This document shows positions 53,328 to 60,362 of a stretch of 64,000 bases of DNA, one piece after another (within the stretch, counting starts at the first letter, position 1; the number at the start of each line of letters is the position of its first letter). This DNA is from G963664585 sp963664585 (GTDB lineage: Bacteria; Bacillota; Clostridia; Oscillospirales; Ruminococcaceae): the NCBI GenBank assembly GCA_963664585.2, contig CAXXEO010000021.1, positions 1-64,000 on the forward strand, read 5' to 3'. The notes under the pieces are model-generated. The model was not told where the DNA came from, did not search any database, and was given only the letters and a program-made list of their open reading frames with translations. The position numbers were made by a program, and so were the translations under genes.

Positions 53328-54259
53328 TTTGTTATTATGCACTCCTTTGCCGCCTTATCCTCCCGCAGTCCCTTAAATATCGGCTGCCGTAAAAATCCAG
53401 ATTCGGTTTTCTCCATGTATTTGACCACACCCACAAGCACAGGCTCCAGCCATACGGCGTCTTCGTTGTCCTTCGGCGGGGCGAACTCGGGCGCAGCGAT
53501 CCGTTTGGCGGCGAGAATCTGCTTGAAATCCTCGCTTGATATGCCCAGCGTCACGTGCCCTTGGTAGATCAGCCGGCCGCCATCATATTGCCCCAGCACA
53601 AGACTGGTCACATTATTTCCCTTGAGAATATAGCCGCAGATGACATAGTCATCATCATGAAGGTTTTTAATCTTAATCCAGTCTTTCGTGCGCTTATCCA
53701 TATAGTATTTGCTGTCCTTTCGCTTGGCAACAACACCCTCCAGTTCCTGTGCGGCCGCGAGCTTGTACAGCTCTGTCCCCTGCGTCTCGATATACCGGGA
53801 CACGGCGAATTGGTCGGACTCTTTAATCGCCTTCGAAAGAATCTCCTTACGCTCCATCAGTGGCAGGTCAGTGAGCTGTCGACCATCCTGATAAAGAATG
53901 TCAAAGGCCACAAAACTGGCGGGCAGCCGGGCAGCCTCGCGCTCGATCTTAAATGGTTTCGACGAGAGCGTCCGGCGCTGGACCTCGAAAAAGCTCGGTT
54001 TTCCCTCGGACATCACAAATAATTCCCCGTCTAGGATGCACCGCTTCTTGACCTGATGATGCATCTCTTTCAGTTCGGGGAATTTTGCGTTTAGCAGCAT
54101 GTTGCGCTTGTTGCGAAGCTCCGTCCTGTCGGAATCCAGATAGGCGACGCATCGAACGCCATCTAGCTTAAGCTCATAGATATAGTCCGGCGAATCGAAG
54201 GGCTCCCCCTCCGCGCCGATCAGCATGGGCTTGATATTTTTACTTTCAAACAAATCCAT
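53315..54259 (-). CDS. ligD: ATP-dependent DNA ligase, LigD ligase-domain type
   Basis: This 314-residue protein is the ligase part of LigD alone. Motif I is YIYELKLDGVRCVAYL with nucleophile Lys31, followed by ILDGELFVM, SFVAFDILYQDGRQL, ELEGVVAKRKDSKYYM and KTKDW-type motif V (TKDWIKIK). The OB-fold follows (YVICGYILKG). It seals DNA breaks held by Ku. There is no polymerase or phosphoesterase domain, unlike mycobacterial LigD. It starts 2 bp after the Ku stop (TGATATG). Confidence 0.93.
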   Translation of the reverse strand: MDLFESKNIKPMLIGAEGEPFDSPDYIYELKLDGVRCVAYLDSDRTELRNKRNMLLNAKFPELKEMHHQVKKRCILDGELFVMSEGKPSFFEVQRRTLSSKPFKIEREAARLPASFVAFDILYQDGRQLTDLPLMERKEILSKAIKESDQFAVSRYIETQGTELYKLAAAQELEGVVAKRKDSKYYMDKRTKDWIKIKNLHDDDYVICGYILKGNNVTSLVLGQYDGGRLIYQGHVTLGISSEDFKQILAAKRIAAPEFAPPKDNEDAVWLEPVLVGVVKYMEKTESGFLRQPIFKGLREDKAAKECIITKRDG

Positions 54260-54260
54260 A

Positions 54261-55061
54261 TCAAGCGCCCTGCGGTTTTTTCGTCTTCTTCTTTTCTGGC
54301 TTGGACTTATTCTGCTCGATGCTGGCCTTCAGAGCATCCATCAGATCAATGACGTTGCCCTGCGGTTCAGCCTTTGCCGCGATGATCTCCTTGCCCGCGA
54401 TCTTCTGCTCAATCACCGCTTTAAGCCGTTCTTGGTATTCGTCTTTATACTGCTCGGGGTCAAAGGGCGTGTCCATAGAGCCGATCAGCGTTTTGGCCAT
54501 GGTGAGCTCCGCCTCGGACACCTCGGGTTTGTTGTAGGCTTTGGGTAGCTCCTTGATGTCGTCGGCGAAGAACATCGTTTGGATCAGGACACCGTCTTCC
54601 CGCGGGATGATGGCCAGCAGCGTTTCCTTGTTGCCCATGACGGTTTTACCAATGGCCACCTTCTGCTCGGTCATCATGGCGGAGCGCAGCAGCTCAAATG
54701 CCTTTTCGCCACCGATTTCAGGCGACGCCTGATAGGTTCGGTCGTAATAGATCGGACTGATTTGGTTTAAATTCGCAAAGTGCAGAATCTGGATCGATTT
54801 ATCCTTCTCGGTTTTAATCTTTTCGAAATCATCATCTGTCATCACGACATACTGATCTTTATCGTATTCAAAGCCCTTTACGATTTCGTTCGTTGTGATC
54901 TCCTTGCCGCAGTGGCCGCAAACCTTTTTGTAGCGAATTCGCTGATTGTCATCCTTATGAAGCTGGTTAAAGCTGATATCGTTGTCTTGGGTTGCTGTAT
55001 ATAGCGATACAGGAATGTGAACCAGCCCAAAGGATATGGCGCCTTTGTGCGCAACAGCCAT
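54261..55061 (-). CDS. ku: Bacterial Ku protein
   Basis: This 266-residue protein begins AVAHKGAISFGLVHIPVSLY, the conserved Ku start. It has the Cys pair VCGHCGKEI, then VKGFEYDKDQYVVMTDDDFE and LLAIIPREDGVLIQTMFFAD. The Lys-rich tail NKSKPEKKKTKKPQG is the usual DNA- and ligase-contacting end. Ku forms a ring on DNA ends and recruits LigD in non-homologous end joining, which matters in dormant spores. The ATG at 55061 follows TGAGGTG. The operon holds only Ku and LigD. Confidence 0.95.
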   Translation of the reverse strand: MAVAHKGAISFGLVHIPVSLYTATQDNDISFNQLHKDDNQRIRYKKVCGHCGKEITTNEIVKGFEYDKDQYVVMTDDDFEKIKTEKDKSIQILHFANLNQISPIYYDRTYQASPEIGGEKAFELLRSAMMTEQKVAIGKTVMGNKETLLAIIPREDGVLIQTMFFADDIKELPKAYNKPEVSEAELTMAKTLIGSMDTPFDPEQYKDEYQERLKAVIEQKIAGKEIIAAKAEPQGNVIDLMDALKASIEQNKSKPEKKKTKKPQGA

Positions 55062-55309
55062 GTGAAACACCTCAATTCATTGTTAGTATTTCACGATGGC
55101 AGGAAAAGCAAAGAGGAAAATGTTGTATAAGCCACGAATTTCTGCTCATCAAAAAAATAAGGCTCCGTGACAGAGTATATAAACTCCATAGCGAGGGCTT
55201 GAACGCTTACCTTTGATCTACATTGCATATGGATAATGGAAACTATGTTTTTTCATTTAAACCCCCTCTAAACTAACAGGTAAAGGCCTCCGCTTCTCAT
55301 AATGCGAAG

Positions 55310-55524
55310 TTGGCAATCTTACTCCTGCTGCAAAAAAATCAATTAATACTTGGTTACAGATTAGAAGCACTCTTAAGATAAGTACAGAAGCTCTATTTAT
55401 TTCAAGAAATAACCGTAGGCTTACAACTAGAGCTGTACAAAACATTGTCAAAAAGTATATTATTGCCTCTGAGCTTGATCCTGTTGCCCTGTCTACCCAT
55501 AAGTTAAGGCATACCGCAGTTGAG
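55310..55524 (+). pseudogene. Tyrosine recombinase (integrase), internal fragment
   Basis: One open frame reads LTPAAKKSINTWLQIRSTLK, ISTEALFISRNNRRLTTRAV, QNIVKKYIIASELDPVALST and HKLRHTAVE. H-K-L-R-H-T-A is the conserved catalytic His-x-x-Arg box of XerC/phage-type integrases. The frame is cut off a few residues later, where the IS200 remnant starts, so the tyrosine end is lost. It points to past site-specific integration at this place. Confidence 0.75.
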
Positions 55525-55765
55525 AAACCCTATGAAACCTGATACACTCATCTTCGGTGGTATCTTTATCAGCATGTGTATATGGTCAGGACATATTTCC
55601 GCCTCAATAATTTCTACGCCTTTACACTTGCATAATTCTCTCAATATTTTTCTTATTCCCGCTCGCATATCACCATATGCTACTTTCCTTCGGTACTTGG
55701 GGGCAAACACTATATGGTATTTACAATTCTATGTCGTATGATTTAAACTGTTTACGTCATTCGTT
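55520..55765 (-). pseudogene. tnpA: IS200 transposase remnant
   Basis: On the minus strand the residues NDVNSLNHTT, an amber codon where the intact copy has Trp, then NCKYHIVFAPKYRRKVAYGD, ICPDHIHMLIKIPPKMSV and SGFIGFLN can be read. The rest, including the catalytic tyrosine, is missing. The intact relative is at 21466-21924. Confidence 0.85.
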
Positions 55766-57760
55766 TTAATGAATGTCCTCCTTTTGATTTGTTTGCCGCA
55801 GTTGGCACACCGCAGCTTCATTATATCAAAAGGAGATTTTTTATTCCTTCATCGCTAAAGCTCTTTCTGAAAACCTCCAGGCACTACCCTTGCACACTCC
55901 TGGAGTGTCAGTTTCGTACCCGCCGAAGGAAAATCGGCGGACATATGGCCTGAAAAATTTAATCATTCAATAGAGCACTGATATCTTTAAAAACGACGTT
56001 TCGGACTGGATCGTATCCTGAGCATTCTGCGTGAAACCTCAGGAACCGGAGGATGCGCTAGTTATTTTCGTTATGAATGCCCTGCACAGGCTTTTGTCCA
56101 GATTGAAGTTTCAAGTGAAAATCCGTGTTTTTCAGTAGAACCAAATTACTTTATCATGTCTACTATCTCCTGCGGAACAAAGAGCTTGCCTTCGCTGAAT
56201 ACTGTAAGCCCTTTAAAGGTTGTAGTTTTTCCGTTCAAAATAGCTGTATTTTTGTTAACCGGAAGCTTCAATGTGTTGGTGCCCTTTGTAATTTCCGCTA
56301 CAGGGTTTTGGGGATTACTGTCATTATACTTTACTACAGCGCCCTTTGCTTCCATGCTTGACTGCAGCGGTACAAAATTATTCTTTTGAAGCTTATAGAA
56401 TTTAAGATTTGCAATGTTGAAAATGACCTCCTGGGTTTCTCTTGGCTGTCCGTCCTGTACCCACATGATTCCATCTGTACAATTAAATGTACCGCACGAA
56501 ACCGTACCTACCGTCGCACCTGGAGCTCTGTCTATCCAACTGTTCGGCTCGGATCCTGTACGATCTTCGGAAATCGCCAGAAATCTATGGATATTGAACA
56601 GGCCCATGTCATGCTGCAAAAGCTCCGTTGCCCGCGCCAAACGGTCTATGCTCGACTTGCTTGCAGTACCTTTATTGTATTGCAGCATATCCGGGTGTAT
56701 AAAATGATTAGTATGAGCAACAGCATCATTCGTAACCCATATCTCTGCCGTTGCAGATGCTGATGCCTCTAAAAAGACTGCCTCTGTTTTGTCTGCTATC
56801 GGATATGTTGCTCCCCCCATGCGAGGCAGCTTCTCGATTAATTCAGCAGCCTCGTGGGCACTTCCTGCCTGCTGAAGCACTACAGTATGCATGAGCATAT
56901 TATCGAAACCTTGTATAGATACATCCTCTGTGCTAACTGCATTGTTCCCGATAGCTACTCCTTTTTCATTGATTCCCATTGCCATGGAAAATGAGCCGGG
57001 CAGCATAATTCCCTGGTAGCGGTAGCCTGTATCGGGCTGCACCTGTACCATGATTTGGTCGCCGCGTCCAGCATCCCTGTTTTTTTGCAAATACACTTTG
57101 CCATCGTTTGTTGCGGTTCCCACAGCCAATAGCGTGGTGCATCCTTCAGTTGATGCCGTGTTTACATATGAGCGTGAATTGTACATTAAGACTGTTTGGT
57201 AATTGAGTCCAGCTCCGTCCGCAAGCCCTTTTACCTGGTCGGGCAGGTAAGGCGCATATTTCTCACAGGTATTTTTAAAAGCTTCCTTTGCATCGCTTTT
57301 TTGCTTATCAGTCAATTTTGTCATGCCGTCTGTTTCATACTTCGTTATTATCTCGGTAACCAAAGCCTTAGCCTGTTCGCCATACTGTCGTCCAATCTCA
57401 TAAGGTGTACCGACTAAAACCAGAGTCTGGATTTTAAGATCATCCTCTGACGCAAATGCCGCCGTCGGCTGACTGGAGGCCGCGTGGCTGCATGCCGTGA
57501 AAGAAAACACCATTGCAACCGTTAAAAGTAGTGCAAGAATCCGTGCCTGTTTTTTCATATGCTGTCCTCCCAAAAGTTATTGATCCAAACAGAAACCGGA
57601 TGCGGCATCACTCTATTCACGAAGCTCACATTCCCTTTTCTGTCATGTACCACAATCTCTATACATAGTGTCGTATATTCATTGATACTGATTTCATATA
57701 TCATGATTTACTCACATCATATTCAATCTTTATTCTTCTATTTAATATTTATTCTCTTAT
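55760..57760 (-). repeat. Duplicated block, copy B (IS200 leader plus C45 lipoprotein gene)
   Basis: Matches 22110-24115 in the same orientation. Here the IS200 remnant is directly joined to the block, so the original unit was probably IS200 leader, spacer and C45 gene in one piece. Confidence 0.85.
56146..57558 (-). CDS. C45-family autoproteolytic acyltransferase/hydrolase lipoprotein
   Basis: This 470-residue secreted lipoprotein has the signal KKQARILALLLTVAMVFSFT followed by ACS, with the lipobox Cys near residue 24. VGTPYEIGRQYGEQAKALVT is the C45 (penicillin acyltransferase-like) start, and TEGCTTLLAVGTATNDGKVY holds the Cys expected to become the N-terminal nucleophile after self-cleavage. 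YLQKNRDAGRGDQIMVQVQP and GINEKGVAIGNNAVST follow. The last 45 residues (LPVNKNTAILNGKTTTFKG) look like a copper-amine-oxidase-like stalk. It hydrolyses or transfers acyl groups on amides; the substrate is unknown. The ATG at 57558 follows GGGAGGACAGCAT. Confidence 0.87.
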   Translation of the reverse strand: MKKQARILALLLTVAMVFSFTACSHAASSQPTAAFASEDDLKIQTLVLVGTPYEIGRQYGEQAKALVTEIITKYETDGMTKLTDKQKSDAKEAFKNTCEKYAPYLPDQVKGLADGAGLNYQTVLMYNSRSYVNTASTEGCTTLLAVGTATNDGKVYLQKNRDAGRGDQIMVQVQPDTGYRYQGIMLPGSFSMAMGINEKGVAIGNNAVSTEDVSIQGFDNMLMHTVVLQQAGSAHEAAELIEKLPRMGGATYPIADKTEAVFLEASASATAEIWVTNDAVAHTNHFIHPDMLQYNKGTASKSSIDRLARATELLQHDMGLFNIHRFLAISEDRTGSEPNSWIDRAPGATVGTVSCGTFNCTDGIMWVQDGQPRETQEVIFNIANLKFYKLQKNNFVPLQSSMEAKGAVVKYNDSNPQNPVAEITKGTNTLKLPVNKNTAILNGKTTTFKGLTVFSEGKLFVPQEIVDMIK

Positions 57761-57907
57761 TCCCATAGAAAACTTCCCTTTGTGTAGTCCTGAATTTTGT
57801 TTTTTCAGGTGTCTACTCAAAGGGAAGCTTATCATTGCCAAGGCGGGTTTTATTATTTTGTCCCTCAAAAACTATCATAGGCTAGTACTCTGTAACATTT
57901 TAACCTT

Positions 57908-57940
57908 GTATATTCCCCCGCCTCCGGCGGGGAAATATAC
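57908..57940. repeat. GC-rich hairpin, second MITE-like type
   Basis: GTATATTCCCCCGCC and GGCGGGGAAATATAC pair around TCC. The flanks show a weak outer inverted pair (AGGCTAG and CTAGGCA types near 57882 and 57957). Its shape is that of the six MITEs but its arms differ. It sits at the 5' edge of the DUF3006 fragment. Confidence 0.45.
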
Positions 57941-58079
57941 AGAAACATTTATGCCTAGACAGCTTGTTCCTGAAGGTGCTATTGAAGGTACAGTGTTATC
58001 AATTGAATTTGATGATAACGAGACGCAAAGGCGCAAAGAAAAAATATCAGGTATGTTAAAAAGTCTTTGGGAAGATTGA
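57941..58079 (+). pseudogene. DUF3006-family gene, 3' fragment
   Basis: The frame reads MPRQLVPEGAIEGTVLSIEF, then DDNETQRRKEKISGMLKSLW and ED. This matches the C-terminal half of DUF3006 proteins (L-P-x-G-...-E-G-D-V-L and ...R-x-x-I-x-x-L-x-x-x-L-W-x-D). The N-terminal half is absent because the hairpin element lies there. The function of the family is unknown. Confidence 0.6.
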
Positions 58080-58154
58080 ATGAGGAAGCAAGCATACTTC
58101 GAAAGTATTACTGAATAATACCAATTGCCTTATACGGCAATTAGTCTCAACAAA

Positions 58155-58198
58155 AAAAGACCCCCTTCGGAAGCATTTGCCTCCGAAGGGGGTCTGAC
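58155..58198 (-). terminator. Terminator of the ASCH gene, repeat family member
   Basis: GACCCCCTTCGGAGG pairs with TTCCGAAGGGGGTC, followed by seven T on the minus strand. It is the same family as 6510-6545 and 63490-63533. Confidence 0.85.
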
Positions 58199-58249
58199 GT
58201 CGAAATGGATTGCTTACTTATCACTTGCTATCTTTTTTAAAAAGCAAAT

Positions 58250-58624
58250 TTAACCTCGGACATATACATAAGATTGTGGAGCAGTTTTGATTCCGAAATC
58301 AGTCAGTTTCAATGGTTTGCAATATTCTTTAATTTGTCCAAGGGCATAAGCGACAGCGTTTCCTTTGCCGCTATAATATTTGTCAAAAAAAACTTTGTCG
58401 ATTCCGGCTGCATAAGCTGTGTGGTTCCAGACACTTTGGGGAGTTCCTTCGATGATTCCTGTGACTTCCACTTCGCCAACAATTCGCATCACGGGAGCGG
58501 TCGAATAAATTACAATTCCATCAATTTCTTCTTTACATTTTGTTTTACGAAATTCAAATTTCTTTGTTCCAGCCAAAATATTATCGACATGCTCTGGATT
58601 TATTGACATCAATAATTTGCACAT
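58250..58624 (-). CDS. ASCH-domain protein
   Basis: This 124-residue protein is a single ASCH domain, a PUA-related RNA- or nucleoside-binding fold: LLMSINPEHVDNILAGTKKF, EFRKTKCKEEIDGIVIYSTA, PVMRIVGEVEVTGIIEG and AYALGQIKEYCKPLKLTDFG. The related E. coli YqfB removes acetyl from N4-acetylcytidine, but an active site is not obvious here. It lies 250 bp downstream of the GNAT-PUA-like fusion in the same direction. The ATG at 58624 follows AGGAGGTCGCCGCA. Confidence 0.8.
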   Translation of the reverse strand: MCKLLMSINPEHVDNILAGTKKFEFRKTKCKEEIDGIVIYSTAPVMRIVGEVEVTGIIEGTPQSVWNHTAYAAGIDKVFFDKYYSGKGNAVAYALGQIKEYCKPLKLTDFGIKTAPQSYVYVRG

Positions 58625-58875
58625 TGCGGCGACCTCCTATATCTACGAAGGGATTGTAACAATTTTGCTAATTAGCTTTATTGTTATATTATAACACACT
58701 TGGCTGGCAAAAAAGCCAATAAAAGAACTCCAATATATGAATGAACATTGGAGATTTGATTTTTGCCTTCAGAAAAGAACGGCATTCCCGTTTTTGCTAA
58801 AAGAGCATCACTAAGCATATTTTTCCCAGCACCATAGATTACTGATATCAAAATCGTTGAGATATTACTGTCTCC

Positions 58876-59958
58876 TCAGCCTAAAAGCACATTGTCGACA
58901 TCTACTTCACCGGCATTCAGTATTGTCACGCATTGTTGCGGAGTAAGTTGGATATTTGCTGGATACAGATTCATCCCTGGCGGACTCCATAATTTGTTAT
59001 TATCCAGCCAATCCATATTGACGTTGTTACCAGAGCCAAAGTACCCATAGTACAGCAGCTGGATTACAGTCAAATCCTTGTCATGCTTATATTTCCGCAA
59101 CAAATCATTTTGGTCGAAAACAGACTTGTTGCCAATGGTCTTGCATAATTGCTCAAAAGTTATAGTCGATCGCCAGTTGCGTTTCACAGGCAATACATCT
59201 GTGACTACACAATAAGAGGTCAAACAGGATTTAAAACGTTTACCAGTTACTCCTGTATATTTGCGGTAAATAAACACGGGATCTCCAATCTTATAATGCA
59301 CTTGCCACTGATTTCCAACATAAGCTTTTGAGACACCATTCGCTACATCCTTTTCCAACTGCTCCTGGAGTGTATTTTTCAGTTCTGAATAAGGAAACAA
59401 AGTATCATGGTATGTATCATCAACGATCAGATACCCACCTTTTCTAAATGTAGGAGAAATAAAAGGGAACGATTTATAAGGGTCGGAATGATCTATGTGA
59501 TTACGGCTACGCAGGTACACGTGTTCGCCCCTCATATTATTACCCGTCAGTTTGAACCCAAAACGTTCAAGATGCTGAATTAAATCATCATGTTCAGGAA
59601 ATACCGTTACATAGACTTCTTCAATCTTTAATCTCTGCCACTCCCAGAGAATAAGACCCATCGCACCTTCGCCAAGGCGTTGCCCGCGATAACGTTCTGC
59701 TAAATACAAGGTAGAAATTTTTAAGCGCGGCAATGAAGGAAGTATCCCCTCAATCAGACGCAACGGCTCATTCTCCGATTTAAGCGATACAAAAGCCCCC
59801 ACTCCCTGCTCATCGTTGAAAACCAATGCCGTCCGCCCCTCAGCGGCTTTTGTCCGATACCAATCAGTGAATTCTGAATAATCCCTTTTCAACGAATCAA
59901 AGAAAGGGTCATTCAAATTGATTTCAGAAAAAAGTCTCCGTGTGAACTTTTCAGGCAT
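58876..59958 (-). CDS. GNAT acetyltransferase fused to a PUA/EVE-like domain
   Basis: This 360-residue protein has two parts. Residues 1-150 are a GNAT domain: LKISTLYLAERYRGQRLGEG is the acetyl-CoA loop, then AMGLILWEWQRLKIEEVYVT and IQHLERFGFKLTGNN. Residues 160-360 look PUA/EVE-like, with VHYKIGDPVFIYRKYTGVTG and KSCLTSYCVVTDVLPVKRNW, and end in INLTPQQC-type (IQLTPQQCVTI). A nucleic-acid target is plausible. The ATG at 59958 follows AAGGAGTGTTAGCA. It is paired with the ASCH gene downstream. Confidence 0.75.
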   Translation of the reverse strand: MPEKFTRRLFSEINLNDPFFDSLKRDYSEFTDWYRTKAAEGRTALVFNDEQGVGAFVSLKSENEPLRLIEGILPSLPRLKISTLYLAERYRGQRLGEGAMGLILWEWQRLKIEEVYVTVFPEHDDLIQHLERFGFKLTGNNMRGEHVYLRSRNHIDHSDPYKSFPFISPTFRKGGYLIVDDTYHDTLFPYSELKNTLQEQLEKDVANGVSKAYVGNQWQVHYKIGDPVFIYRKYTGVTGKRFKSCLTSYCVVTDVLPVKRNWRSTITFEQLCKTIGNKSVFDQNDLLRKYKHDKDLTVIQLLYYGYFGSGNNVNMDWLDNNKLWSPPGMNLYPANIQLTPQQCVTILNAGEVDVDNVLLG

Positions 59959-60005
59959 TGCTAACACTCCTTACCCATCATAACTGCATTACGTTTCAAC
60001 AATAA

Positions 60006-60165
60006 TTTCCAACAACAAAAACATCCTTCGGAAGCAAGTACCATCCAAAAGGGGATGATGTTTATATAGATCACTGACCTTTAACACGCTTACCTTTGAA
60101 CAACAGGGTGTATGGATTAAGCGAATTTTATCCTTTCCTCCAAAATGCTAATCATAAACATAATG
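60006..60165. repeat. Direct repeat DR-A, left of the DSR2 gene
   Basis: About 160 bp matching 63482-63640 in the same orientation. Shared blocks include CCTTCGGAAGCA, GTTTATATAGAT, CACGCTT, GTATGGATT and AAATGCTAATCATAAACAT. The terminator hairpin part has decayed in this copy. Confidence 0.75.
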
Positions 60166-60362
60166 GGCAACTGAAAGTAGCTCTGGAAAACTCAAAAAGC
60201 CTATAATTCAAGGATTATCTACACACTCACTTCTACACCCTTGACACTCAATACGGCATCACAGGATTAATGTCCATTTCAAAATTCACTGTAAAGGTTT
60301 CGGAAACATGTGCATGCACTTTTATATTTAAAGTTTAGCGGGAACATAACGACGCTTTATCA
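60166..60362. other. Gene-free stretch 3' of the DSR2 gene
   Basis: No coding frame or clear terminator is seen. The minus-strand side directly after the stop is T-poor, so where DSR2 transcription ends is not visible. Confidence 0.4.
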
